A DNA stretch of 18,097 nucleotides. Origin: CAUYUA01 sp963575675 (GTDB taxonomy: Bacteria > Pseudomonadota > Alphaproteobacteria > Azospirillales > Azospirillaceae). Where the stretch lies: positions 1 to 18,097 of the forward strand of contig CAUYUA010000255.1 in assembly GCA_963575675.1 (NCBI GenBank), given 5' to 3'. Position 1 is the stretch's first letter, and each line of letters begins with the position of its first letter. The notes under the pieces are model-generated. The model saw only the letters and a program-made list of their open reading frames with translations. It was not told the DNA's origin and ran no database searches. The position numbers were made by a program, and so were the translations under genes. Shown here one piece after another: positions 6,329 through 13,776 of the stretch.

Positions 6329-6901
6329 TCAGAACGGCATCTGCGACTCACGCAATCCGCCGACGATTCCGCTGGTCTGGATTTCCAAGTTCGCGCCGAT
6401 CGGGATCGGCTGGCCGTTGGCGTCCTTGGCGAGCTGGCCTTGGTCGCGGCCGGCGGTGATGTCGGCGAGCGACAGCGGCAGCATGGCGTAACGGATCGCG
6501 CTGCTCACGATTGCCTCGAAGCAATACAGGGTTTGGCCCGGCAAGCCCTTGACGTACGGGCGGGACAGCGCTTTGGTCTGCGCCTGAATCGCCGCGACCT
6601 TCTGTTCGAAGGTTCCCTCGGCGGGCACGTTGATTCCGAGTTTGGTCAGCGCGTCGCAGGTACTCGGGAAGAAGGAGTTGTCCTGGTAACACATGTAGAT
6701 GTAGGTCTTGAGGCCGGCGACATCGTACTCCTCGATTACGTTGCCGTTCTTCACGAACGCCTTATCCGGCGCGATGATGTGGACGGTGAACTTGTCCATC
6801 GGCGCACCCTTCTTGCTGGGTTCCTGCGTGATGGACTCGATTGCGACTGTGTACATTCCGCCGGGGCAATAGCCGCGGGGCATTTTCTTGGTATCACTCA
6901 T
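6329..6901 (-). CDS. SSB-like single-stranded DNA-binding protein (probable)
   Basis: This gene encodes 190 residues. The first half (G-M-Y-T-V-A-I-E-S-I-T, then KKGAPMDKFTVHII) reads like the early strands of an OB-fold, and the protein ends in ESQMPF, recalling the D-D-x-P-F tip by which SSB proteins hold their partners (here less acidic). It is the gene directly downstream of the Sak4-like ATPase, the usual place of a phage SSB that loads such annealases. No catalytic motif is visible. It starts 6 bases after the Sak4 stop with leader ACAAACA and no Shine-Dalgarno sequence. An unrelated DUF669-type phage protein is the alternative; the call rests on context, fold impression and C-terminus. 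Confidence 0.5.
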   Translation of the reverse strand: MSDTKKMPRGYCPGGMYTVAIESITQEPSKKGAPMDKFTVHIIAPDKAFVKNGNVIEEYDVAGLKTYIYMCYQDNSFFPSTCDALTKLGINVPAEGTFEQKVAAIQAQTKALSRPYVKGLPGQTLYCFEAIVSSAIRYAMLPLSLADITAGRDQGQLAKDANGQPIPIGANLEIQTSGIVGGLRESQMPF

Positions 6902-6907
6902 TGTTTG

Positions 6908-7687
6908 TTATACTGTTGTTGCTGCGTTGTTCAATGATGCGTAGTTCGCCAGGATGTGGCGGCCATCATCTTGAAAGTATTTAAGGTTCTGTTTGGAGCC
7001 ACTGAAAATCGCGCCGCACTGCGGCGTCGGCGTGATTTGCCATAGGTAATTGCTGACCGGTTTGCCGGCGGCGTCTTTGGTTTCCTTGATGACGGTGCGC
7101 CAGTAATCCGTGAATGATCCGGCCATACGGTCGCCGAAGCTACCTGGCGATAGAGCACGATACGTGCCGGTCGGGTCGCCTTTCTCGTTGCGCTCGATCT
7201 GCTCGTGGCAGATGACGATGATGTCCGCCGGGATCTGCTTGATGAGCACGACGATGTAGACTGTATAGTTGAGGAAGTCCGCCCACATCTTGCGGGTGTC
7301 CCATTCGCCTTTCTCCTTGATCCATGTCTTCGTGTCGTTGAAGTACCGCAGGACTTCATCCTGCAGCGAGGTCCACGAATCGAAGATCAAGGTCTGGCCC
7401 GACCGGAACTTCGGACCCTCGACTTCGAGCCACTTCTGGAACAGCTCCTTCTTGTGAACGACGTTCTGGATGACGGGCAGGCCGAGCCGCTTGGCCTCGG
7501 CGACGCACCAGTCTTTGTCCCAGAACGGCAGTGACGGAACGCCGACGGGACACTTGTGGTCGAAGTCCACGATCAGGGGGAATGGGAAGGTTAATGCGGA
7601 ATAGGTCTTGCCGGTTCCCGGCGAGCCTTGCAGCAGTACCCGCAGGGCGGGCCGCTTTGAGGTGACAATGGATGATGGTATGTACAT
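6908..7687 (-). CDS. Sak4-like RecA-fold recombination ATPase (AAA_24)
   Basis: This gene encodes 259 residues. Walker A is GSPGTGKT (21-28, K27) and Walker B is TLIFDSWTSL with D103. A polar stretch VICHEQIERNEKGDPTGTYR follows, and the C-terminal part has WQITPTP. The size and order fit Sak4 proteins, minimal RecA-like ATPases of phages that anneal single strands with help from their own SSB. Here the SSB-like gene follows by 6 bases, and a Cas4-like nuclease lies two genes upstream, so a resection-annealing role is likely. The start ATG 7687 follows leader AAACATC and lies 6 bases after the preceding stop. A DNA-packaging or other phage P-loop protein is less likely. Confidence 0.8.
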   Translation of the reverse strand: MYIPSSIVTSKRPALRVLLQGSPGTGKTYSALTFPFPLIVDFDHKCPVGVPSLPFWDKDWCVAEAKRLGLPVIQNVVHKKELFQKWLEVEGPKFRSGQTLIFDSWTSLQDEVLRYFNDTKTWIKEKGEWDTRKMWADFLNYTVYIVVLIKQIPADIIVICHEQIERNEKGDPTGTYRALSPGSFGDRMAGSFTDYWRTVIKETKDAAGKPVSNYLWQITPTPQCGAIFSGSKQNLKYFQDDGRHILANYASLNNAATTV

Positions 7688-7693
7688 GATGTT

Positions 7694-8179
7694 TTAGTTG
7701 AGCAGTTTGAAGATGAAGGCGCGGCCAATCGCCCCGTTGTATGAGGTGTCGACTACGTTGACGAGAGTCTCCTCGGCGGTGATAATCGGGGCGCGCTGCG
7801 TGGACCGCACGATGTAGCGGTCGAACTCCTTCGACTCGGTGACGGCGAACCACACCACGATCCGCTGGTCCTTCGGGCTGTAGGTCGCCGCGAGGAAGAT
7901 CGAGCCGGAGGGTCGGCGGAACTCTTCGCCGACCACGATCGGCCGGATCTCGTTCGGGCTTTGGATCTTCCAGGTCATGGACTTAGGTTTGCCGCTAAGT
8001 GCTTCGAAGATTTCCGGCGGCGGCCACGGAACATATTCCACAGTCTCGGGGGCCGCGACAGGTTCCGGCGGCGTTGCACCGCCCTCGATTGTACCCTTGG
8101 CGGGCGGGGCGAAGGCGGCGAATAGGTCGGCGGACGGCGAGGCCGCGCTGACTTTGAATTGTTCGATTGGTTTGCTCAT
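7694..8179 (-). CDS. Uncharacterised protein (161 aa) in the recombination block
   Basis: I choose ATG 8179 (MSKPIEQFKVS), 4 bases after the nuclease stop; upstream extension to 8251 would overlap the nuclease gene and is Lys/Arg/Ser-rich. The N-terminal 55 residues are rich in Ala and Pro, like a flexible linker. A compact beta-rich domain follows from about residue 58 (SGKPKSMTWKIQSP) to the end, with RPSGSIFLAATYSPKDQRIVVW inside in shorter runs. I recognise no family. Being sandwiched between a Cas4-like nuclease and a Sak4-like ATPase, it may be a partner of one of them. The leader is AAAACA directly before the ATG. Confidence 0.65.
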   Translation of the reverse strand: MSKPIEQFKVSAASPSADLFAAFAPPAKGTIEGGATPPEPVAAPETVEYVPWPPPEIFEALSGKPKSMTWKIQSPNEIRPIVVGEEFRRPSGSIFLAATYSPKDQRIVVWFAVTESKEFDRYIVRSTQRAPIITAEETLVNVVDTSYNGAIGRAFIFKLLN

Positions 8180-8183
8180 TGTT

Positions 8184-9071
8184 TTACCATGTTGTTGGGT
8201 CATAGACCCTTTTAGTGTACTGCGCTTCAAGGACTTTCTCCGGCTCGACACCGGCGGGAGCGTGGCAGACCCGACCGAAGTCGCACTTCGGGCAGTGGTC
8301 CGCTTGCATCCCAGTAGCTAACGCAATCCGCGTGCCAGCTTCGTGGTGGATCCAGGCGACCCGCTCGGACGCGGCGACCATCAGCGCCGTGAACTCTTCC
8401 ATCATGTGTCCATACGAGAGAGCTTCGGACATTTGCCACGATGGAGATTTGCCGGAGATAAACACGGGGCAGACCCGGATAGCGAGGTTGCCGTGGTAAG
8501 CGAGGTTGCCGCAATCAATCGAGTCGCGGAAGCATTCGTACGGGAACTTCCGCGGGACCCAGTAGTAGAACATCATCTGTGTGCTCCGCGAGTACTCGTC
8601 GAAGATCTTCTTGCGGTCCCAGGAGCGGGACGATTTGAAGTCGCAGATCTCCAGGATTCCGGCGCGCATACCGAGCCGATCCATCGTGCCGAGCAGCCAA
8701 ATGTCGTACGGCTGGTCCTCGATCACGATGGTACGCCAGTAGAAGTTGAACTTCCGCTCGATATATTTCTCCAGGCCTGGCGGGATCGTGCCAAACCACT
8801 CGGTCGGGCGGAACGTTTTGATTGCGGCGAGGAGCTGTGCAATGTCGTCGACCATCGGGTCGAGGTGATTCATCGCTGCCTCGCCGGCCTTCTCCACCGG
8901 CAAACCGCGGCCGACCATTTCGGCGTACTTGTGGATCGCTTTGCCCATCCGGAGGTAGCCCATGCGGTCGGCGGTGACGTAGCCGTCGACGCAGGTGAAC
9001 TGGTACTCGCGGTCACAGCCGAGCCGCTTGAGCGCGCTGGAGTTGAGGAGGATTTTGATTGGTGGTTTCAT
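8184..9071 (-). CDS. Cas4-like PD-(D/E)XK nuclease with probable 4Fe-4S cluster
   Basis: This gene encodes 295 residues of the RecB/Cas4 nuclease family. The catalytic core shows H47 (GKAIH), D131 (LGTMDRL), EICDFKSS with D144 and K146, and Q165-x3-Y (STQMMFYYW). Four cysteines sit where Cas4 and AddB hold an iron-sulphur cluster: C19 near the N-terminus and C260, C263 and C269 (CPKCDFGRVC) near the C-terminus. The enzyme should resect or cut DNA ends, feeding the Sak4-like ATPase and SSB-like protein encoded just downstream. I see no cas1, cas2 or CRISPR repeat, so a CRISPR role is not supported. The start ATG 9071 overlaps the stop of the preceding small gene by ATGA. Confidence 0.85.
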   Translation of the reverse strand: MKPPIKILLNSSALKRLGCDREYQFTCVDGYVTADRMGYLRMGKAIHKYAEMVGRGLPVEKAGEAAMNHLDPMVDDIAQLLAAIKTFRPTEWFGTIPPGLEKYIERKFNFYWRTIVIEDQPYDIWLLGTMDRLGMRAGILEICDFKSSRSWDRKKIFDEYSRSTQMMFYYWVPRKFPYECFRDSIDCGNLAYHGNLAIRVCPVFISGKSPSWQMSEALSYGHMMEEFTALMVAASERVAWIHHEAGTRIALATGMQADHCPKCDFGRVCHAPAGVEPEKVLEAQYTKRVYDPTTW

Positions 9072-9253
9072 GGATGCAGTAGGCGATTGATGGCGCGGAT
9101 AATTTCCTTACAAGTTTCGTGACTGTCGATGCCGGGCCGGTATAGAATCTCGGAGCGGATCCGCTCGATATGAAGTTCGGCGCGGAGCCATAGGAATGTC
9201 GAGGTGGCAGCGACGCCGATGAGTATAACGATTACGTATTCTTGGTTGGTCAT
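9068..9253 (-). CDS. Small single-pass membrane protein (61 aa)
   Basis: ATG 9253 makes an ATGA overlap with the preceding stop, and a longer Arg-rich upstream extension is a shadow. Residues 6-23 (Y-V-I-V-I-L-I-G-V-A-A-T-S-T-F-L-W-L) form one hydrophobic membrane helix with a short N-terminal tail. The remaining 38 residues are charged and contain one Cys. The likely layout is a short outside or inside tail, one helix and a soluble end. Its place in a replication-recombination operon makes a holin unlikely; a membrane anchor for the replication complex or an inhibitor of a host process is possible but unproven. Confidence 0.6.
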   Translation of the reverse strand: MTNQEYVIVILIGVAATSTFLWLRAELHIERIRSEILYRPGIDSHETCKEIIRAINRLLHP

Positions 9254-9498
9254 AGACTTGGTATGTCGAACAGGTTGGTGGTGTCCGGCCACGCCGGGGC
9301 CGGCTCGGATTCCGCCGGATCTTTCTTCGCCGCCGCAAGGAGTGCCATTGCTTCGGCGAGATTGAACTGGAGTTGCGGCGCTGACTCGGCGGCAGGTCGG
9401 CACGCCGGGAAGTATGGGCGCAAGTGGGTGACGAGTTCATCCTGCGGGATCGCCGCGATGGAGCGGCCAGGCAGGTCAAGGAGTTGGAGAATTGTCAT
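9250..9498 (-). CDS. Small uncharacterised protein (82 aa)
   Basis: ATG 9498 and TGA 9250 both lie in ATGA overlaps with the neighbouring genes. The product begins MTILQLLDLPGRSIAAIPQD, has an Ala-rich central helix (NLAEAMALLAAAKKD) and ends with a Pro/Glu-rich tail. It is soluble with one Cys. I do not recognise a family. The tail that ends in F-D-I-P-S-L could be a short peptide that docks on a partner, as in clamp- or SSB-binding tails, but this is only a guess. Confidence 0.55.
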   Translation of the reverse strand: MTILQLLDLPGRSIAAIPQDELVTHLRPYFPACRPAAESAPQLQFNLAEAMALLAAAKKDPAESEPAPAWPDTTNLFDIPSL

Positions 9499-10148
9499 AG
9501 TTTCGTAGCGTATGGTTCGAACTTCTTGACAATGAAGATCACCGCGGCGGTGACGTGCACGAGATAGTCCCGGCCGGCGGGATTGCTGTTGAGCACCGAC
9601 ATTTGCGTAAGTACAAAGGTGCGGTCATCGTCGGAGAGGACCAGACCTTTCCGGTCAAACTTCTCACCCTCTTCGTGCGGCGCCGCCGCGATCCACTTGA
9701 TGAACTCCTGGCGGATGTTCACGGTATCGGAGGTGTCAATGAACTCCATCGCGTCGGCAAGGCTGGTCGAGAACCGGCCGGCCGAGTAGGTAATCTCGAC
9801 CGCCTCGGCCATCTCGCGGACTACGAGGCCGCAGACTGTCTCGCGCTGCAGCGGTGTGCCGAACTCAAGGTGGTCCTGAATCCACACGCGCGACATATCG
9901 AACTGCATCTTGATAGTCTTCGGCTTACGGTCGCCCATTGTGACGGACCTGATGATTGCAGGGCGTCGCGGCGGCGACGCCGCATTCCATCTGTCTATGA
10001 GCAGCATCAGTTCTACTGCGTACTTCTCGGAGTAATACGAGTGCTTCTGATTTCCGCCCATCGCGGCGAGCGCGGCGGACTTCGGCCCGTTGCCGCCGAC
10101 CAGGTTTTCGCTGGCGGCGAGGAGCTTGGAGATATCGTCGGGTGTCAT
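9495..10148 (-). CDS. Uncharacterised protein (217 aa)
   Basis: The product begins MTPDDISKLLAASENL and is a mostly helical soluble protein. No membrane segment, cysteine motif or catalytic signature is visible. Segments such as KTIKMQFDMSRVWIQDHL and NIRQEFIKWIAAAP look like a mixed alpha/beta core. It is the first gene after a 99-base gap that holds a strong hairpin, so it may start a new mRNA; a TACAAT at 10158-10163 on the minus strand, without a good -35, is the only promoter hint. Its stop overlaps the next start by ATGA. I assign no function. Confidence 0.65.
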   Translation of the reverse strand: MTPDDISKLLAASENLVGGNGPKSAALAAMGGNQKHSYYSEKYAVELMLLIDRWNAASPPRRPAIIRSVTMGDRKPKTIKMQFDMSRVWIQDHLEFGTPLQRETVCGLVVREMAEAVEITYSAGRFSTSLADAMEFIDTSDTVNIRQEFIKWIAAAPHEEGEKFDRKGLVLSDDDRTFVLTQMSVLNSNPAGRDYLVHVTAAVIFIVKKFEPYATKL

Positions 10149-10209
10149 AGTGTTGTCATTGTAAATATGTTAATCAGTTTGCTACCTAGTGCTACCTCAT
10201 GTCCATCGC

Positions 10210-10241
10210 CCCGCCCGCCTCGGAGGACCTCGGCGGGCGGG
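10210..10241 (-). terminator. GC-rich 10-bp hairpin between gene blocks
   Basis: CCCGCCCGCC (10210-10219) pairs with GGCGGGCGGG (10232-10241) across a 12-base loop. It lies just past the stop of the AAA+ gene (10248) in the transcription direction. No T-tract follows on either strand, so it is a candidate terminator or mRNA-end stabiliser, not a classical intrinsic terminator. Confidence 0.45.
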
Positions 10242-10247
10242 ACCCGG

Positions 10248-11183
10248 TTACAGGTTAAAGACATCCATCATGTCTACCACCGGAGTCTCCGGCGGGTTAG
10301 GAATATTAGTGGGCGCAGGTTCCGTGCCGTCTTCAAGCAGGCGGTAGCGCCAGTTGATGAGCCAGTTCTCCAGCTCGCGGCCGTTGCCTTCGGCGTAGGC
10401 GGCGTGCTCTAGTTCGGCCTCGGTCGGGACGGCGGTCCATCCGCGGCGCCGGCAGATCCTCGCCGCGATCAGCGGCACGTCGTCGGCGCGGTCAATCAGC
10501 GGGGTTGTGGAGATGACTACTTGGGCCAGCCGGAAGAACAGGTCAATCCGGAAGGTCGGTGGGTCGGCGCGGTACATGGCGCGGAGGTCTTTGTTGGTGG
10601 CGCAGACGAAGCGGCACTTGATTGGGATGATGTCATTGCTGCCGACCGGTGTGACCTGGCGCTCGCCGATAGCCCGCAAGAGCTTGGCCTGCTGCTCCAT
10701 CTTCATGTCGCCGATCTCGTCGAGGAACACGGTGCCATCGCCGGCAGCCTCCAAGATTCCAGGCTTGTCGCCGGCGGCGCCGGTGAAGCTGCCTTTGCGG
10801 TGGCCGAAGAGCTTGCTCTCGAACAAGGTGTCGGTGATTCCAGCGAAGTTCTCCGAGAGAAACGGGCCGCGCTTGTGGTAGCCGTGGAGGATCTTGGCGA
10901 GAGTCTCCTTGCCGGTGCCGGTCGGGCCGGTGATGAGTACGTTCATCCACTCTTCGCGCAGGAACTCGGCGGTCTCGCGGGACTTGAGCATGGCGCGGTC
11001 CATCGTGGCGAGTTCGCCCACGACGGTCTCGCGGTAGAGATAATACTCTAACTTGTCATAGGACCAGGTGAACATCTGGTCCTCGATGGGGCAGCCGGCG
11101 CGGCGGAGTCTTTCAATTAGCGGGCCATTGAGCATCGCCGTCTCGGCGAAGTGCGCGACGGTCCGCGGGTGTAGGTTTGCCAT
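10248..11183 (-). CDS. NtrC/PspF-type (sigma-54 interaction) AAA+ ATPase
   Basis: This gene encodes 311 residues with the full sigma-54-activator AAA+ core: Walker A GPTGTGKE (86-93), the ESKLFGHRKGSFTGA segment holding loop 1 (GSFTGA, 131-136, the first Ala of GAFTGA replaced by Ser), Walker B TVFLDEIGDM (151-160), sensor I CATNKDL (194-200), arginine-finger segment FRIDLFFRL (211-219), and GNGRELENWL (266-275). In bacteria this ATPase opens promoters held by sigma-54 RNA polymerase. The usual C-terminal Fis-type helix-turn-helix is absent: only about 35 unrelated, Pro-rich residues follow. The N-terminal 75 residues match no receiver or GAF domain that I recognise. A truncated activator or a repurposed remodelling ATPase is possible. 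It starts 18 bases after the helicase stop. Confidence 0.85.
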   Translation of the reverse strand: MANLHPRTVAHFAETAMLNGPLIERLRRAGCPIEDQMFTWSYDKLEYYLYRETVVGELATMDRAMLKSRETAEFLREEWMNVLITGPTGTGKETLAKILHGYHKRGPFLSENFAGITDTLFESKLFGHRKGSFTGAAGDKPGILEAAGDGTVFLDEIGDMKMEQQAKLLRAIGERQVTPVGSNDIIPIKCRFVCATNKDLRAMYRADPPTFRIDLFFRLAQVVISTTPLIDRADDVPLIAARICRRRGWTAVPTEAELEHAAYAEGNGRELENWLINWRYRLLEDGTEPAPTNIPNPPETPVVDMMDVFNL

Positions 11184-11201
11184 ATGGTATGTTGATGCTT
11201 G

Positions 11202-13391
11202 TTATTCCTTATCGTCGTCATCGTCATCGTCGTCTTCGTCCTGCGTCGGATCTTCCGCCGGCTCCGCCGCGATGTCCTCGGCGGTGCGGAACTTCGTGGT
11301 CTCGACCTCGGCGAGCTTGCCGTGGTCGGCCTTCTCGTTGAGCAGCGTGACGAAGTCGATGTTGCCGCTGCTCAGTGCGCCCATGCTGGAGAGCTTGCGG
11401 TCCAGCTTCGGCGCAACGTGCTGCGCCGCGATGGTTCCTTCGAAGAAGCAGAAGCTCTGCTGCACATCGGACAGCGTGGCGATGCGGTAACACCGGCCGG
11501 CGCCCTGCTTGATCTCCTCGGCATAGTAGCAGACTGTGAGGTCCACGTCCCGCGGGCGGACGTGCTCGAACTGCTGGTCGAGGTCGATGCCGGTGCCTCC
11601 GGCGCTGAGGGTGACGAGACAGAACTCAGTCTCGCCGTTCTGGAATCGCTGCACTTCCTCGTCGCGCTGCTTGGTATTCTGCCGGAAGAGATTGAGTTCC
11701 TCCAGCTTGCGGTTGCGGATCGCCTGATCCGCCGGCGACAACTCCCGCTTGACCTGCTCGCGGTAGTGGAGCAGCGATTTCTTGAGGCGCCGGTTGATCT
11801 CCTTCGGGAGTTCGCCACCTTGGGTTTTGATTTGGTAATACTCCGCTACCTCCGCCGGAGTAAGGATGTCCTTCGGGTCGATCTTGGTGGCGCCGCCCCA
11901 GATCACGGAGATTTTGTTCCGCGGGACGCCTGCCTCGGTGAGCATGATCACGCTGTCGCGCACCGAATCCTGGAAGGACCACATAATTACCGGTGCCTTG
12001 CCGCGGCGGTGCTTCTCCAACGCCCGCTCGACGAGGTACTTCACCTTGATCTGCTCCTCCGCTTGGCGGAGGATCATGAAGCTCGCCATCACCGCGCCCT
12101 CGTCGGAGATACCTTCGCCGAGCTTGGCGCGCTCCTCGACCCAGCGGTCCTGCGCCGTGAAGTAGAACGTGCGTTCCTCCTGCGTCTTGATCGGCAGGAT
12201 CACAACTTGGTTGTGGCACTTCACCGTCTGCGGATCTCGCGGCGGACACACCACGATGCTGGAGATGTAGTCGCGATACCGCAGCATCGCCGCATCGTTC
12301 GGCTCGTCGATCGGGACCCGCGAGTTCCCGTTGATCGTGTGGTAGAATGCCTTCACGGATTCGCGGCGGACCGGCGTGCCGAGATACTTCACGCGGCACG
12401 CCATCGACATGAAAGCGGTGTCCATGAGGGTCACGCCGGGCGTGGCCGACGTGAAGAGGAAGAAGGTCTGGCCGAGGTCGGCCCAGGCCATCGCGTATTT
12501 GGTGCACACACTGTCGAGGTACTTGTACTTGTGACTCTCGTCAATGTTTACAAACGAAGGCGGCGGCATCATCGGATAACCGAAGCGCTGCTGCTGTTGC
12601 CCGTAGAACTCCGTCTCGTACGAGTTGAATAGTGCCTTGAATCTCTGTGTTCCGAGGCTCTGGTGTGATCCAATGATAACCTGCGAGTCAATTGCCTTCA
12701 CACCGAGCATCTCGAAGGTACGCTTAGTCTTGGGGACTACGCTAGCCGGCGTGAGGATGAAGGCGCGATAGAGCATCGCCATCACGGGGTTCGGGTCGCC
12801 GAACGGCGATAGCAATCCTTCACGCTGCATGTAGATCAGGATTGCGGCGGTGATAAACGATTTACCCTGGCCAGGTTCGAGCGGCAGGAAGGCGCCGGAG
12901 TATTCGGTCGTCGGGTTCTTGTGCCACCGCTGGATGAGATCCACGAGCTTGTCGAACGCCTTGGCCTGGCGGAGCTTCAACTTGAAGCCGTGCTCCAACG
13001 GGGTGCGGCTGGCCGCCTCGGTGGAGTAGACTTGCCTGCTCGGCGGAATGGCCACGCGGGTCGAGGCCATCGCCTGTTGCAGGCCGATCATGGCCTCGGC
13101 GTTGGCGGCGAGGTCGTCGAGCAGCTGGGCCGCCAACGCCGGCGAGATCGGAGCCTTATCGTACGGGTCGATCGGCGCGATGCCGCTGAGCCGGGTGAAG
13201 TCGTCCCACGTGGGGACGTTGAGGTACTGGCGGGCGCCAGTGATGGTCTCCTTGAAGGAGCGCACGTCGGCGCGGACCTGAGTTTCTACTGTGCGGTGGC
13301 GCGGGCCGTGGCCGCCGAGCTGCGCCGGGGCCACGGCGACAGCGTTACTCTGCGCTTGGCGCAGGTACGCTGGAAGAGTTCGTCGGCTCAT
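11202..13391 (-). CDS. SNF2-like superfamily 2 helicase/translocase with poly-Asp tail
   Basis: This gene encodes 729 residues. Helicase motifs appear in order: motif I LEPGQGKSF (171-179), II NIDESH (282-287), III FTSATPG (313-319), V LSAGGTGIDL (595-604), and VI QGAGRCYR (629-636). The order and the DESH/QxxGRxxR pattern are typical of SNF2-type DNA translocases carried by phages near replication genes. The first 150 residues have no visible motif. The C-terminus ends in an acidic run with eight Asp in a row followed by KE, encoded by GAT/GAC codons. The start at ATG 13391 lies inside the preceding gene (47-base overlap). Likely roles are remodelling protein-DNA complexes, fork restart or transcription control; the sequence cannot separate these. 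Confidence 0.87.
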   Translation of the reverse strand: MSRRTLPAYLRQAQSNAVAVAPAQLGGHGPRHRTVETQVRADVRSFKETITGARQYLNVPTWDDFTRLSGIAPIDPYDKAPISPALAAQLLDDLAANAEAMIGLQQAMASTRVAIPPSRQVYSTEAASRTPLEHGFKLKLRQAKAFDKLVDLIQRWHKNPTTEYSGAFLPLEPGQGKSFITAAILIYMQREGLLSPFGDPNPVMAMLYRAFILTPASVVPKTKRTFEMLGVKAIDSQVIIGSHQSLGTQRFKALFNSYETEFYGQQQQRFGYPMMPPPSFVNIDESHKYKYLDSVCTKYAMAWADLGQTFFLFTSATPGVTLMDTAFMSMACRVKYLGTPVRRESVKAFYHTINGNSRVPIDEPNDAAMLRYRDYISSIVVCPPRDPQTVKCHNQVVILPIKTQEERTFYFTAQDRWVEERAKLGEGISDEGAVMASFMILRQAEEQIKVKYLVERALEKHRRGKAPVIMWSFQDSVRDSVIMLTEAGVPRNKISVIWGGATKIDPKDILTPAEVAEYYQIKTQGGELPKEINRRLKKSLLHYREQVKRELSPADQAIRNRKLEELNLFRQNTKQRDEEVQRFQNGETEFCLVTLSAGGTGIDLDQQFEHVRPRDVDLTVCYYAEEIKQGAGRCYRIATLSDVQQSFCFFEGTIAAQHVAPKLDRKLSSMGALSSGNIDFVTLLNEKADHGKLAEVETTKFRTAEDIAAEPAEDPTQDEDDDDDDDDKE

Positions 13392-13776
13392 CGATGGTAG
13401 TGGTTGGGATTGAGGGATGGTTCAAGGCGGACATGATCAGGTCGGCGACGCCGGCGGGATCGACCTTGCCGTATTCTTGGGCGATAGACTCGGCGACCCG
13501 CTCGGCCTTGCGCTTCTTAGTCTGCAAGGGTTTGAGTTTCGCGGCGAGTTTGCCGACATACTTTGTAAGCTTCAACTTGGCCTCGCGGTCAAGCTTGTCG
13601 GCCTCGCTGGAGATGAGGTGGTCGTGCGTCGCCATCTTCTCGGCGAGTTGTTGCGACAAGTTCGCCTTAACGCTTAGAGCCGCCGAGTATCGCTTCCGTA
13701 AGCGAGACAGCGAGGATGGCGTCGGACCGGGAGTCATTCCCGGTAGATGTGGATGTTGCGGTGATACTTTCTTCAT
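13345..13776 (-). CDS. Coiled-coil protein (143 aa), unknown function
   Basis: ATG 13776 is preceded by AAAACAAAC, one of the A-rich leaders of this window. The central part (about 30-115) is Lys/Glu/Leu-rich with heptad-like spacing (QQLAEKMATHDHL, LTKYVGKLAAKLKPL), suggesting a helical bundle or coiled coil, then a Ser/Thr/Pro-rich tail. No family is recognised. The first 110 bases overlap the end of the upstream gene in another frame and the last 47 bases overlap the helicase, so the gene shares DNA at both ends. A shorter start at Met 14 would reduce the first overlap. It could be a helicase partner, by position only. Confidence 0.6.
   Translation of the reverse strand: MKKVSPQHPHLPGMTPGPTPSSLSRLRKRYSAALSVKANLSQQLAEKMATHDHLISSEADKLDREAKLKLTKYVGKLAAKLKPLQTKKRKAERVAESIAQEYGKVDPAGVADLIMSALNHPSIPTTTIDEPTNSSSVPAPSAE

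Noticed and set aside
6215..6937. Plus-strand open frame of 240 codons across the structured region
   Set aside because: It lies antisense to the SSB-like gene and crosses hairpins; its composition matches a GC-rich shadow frame.
8184..9071. CRISPR adaptation gene (cas4)
   Set aside because: No cas1, cas2 or repeat array in the window; the neighbours are recombination genes, so a phage recombination nuclease is the better reading.
10149..10209. Promoter before the 217-residue gene
   Set aside because: A TACAAT is present but no acceptable -35 lies at 16-18 bases; left as a hint only.
9555..10412. Plus-strand open frame of 285 codons
   Set aside because: It crosses two minus-strand genes and the hairpin between them; no domain and no ribosome site.
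11199..12632. Very long plus-strand open frame (477 codons)
   Set aside because: It mirrors the helicase gene codon by codon, has Arg/Val/Leu/His-rich low-information sequence and no domain, while the minus strand shows full helicase motifs.
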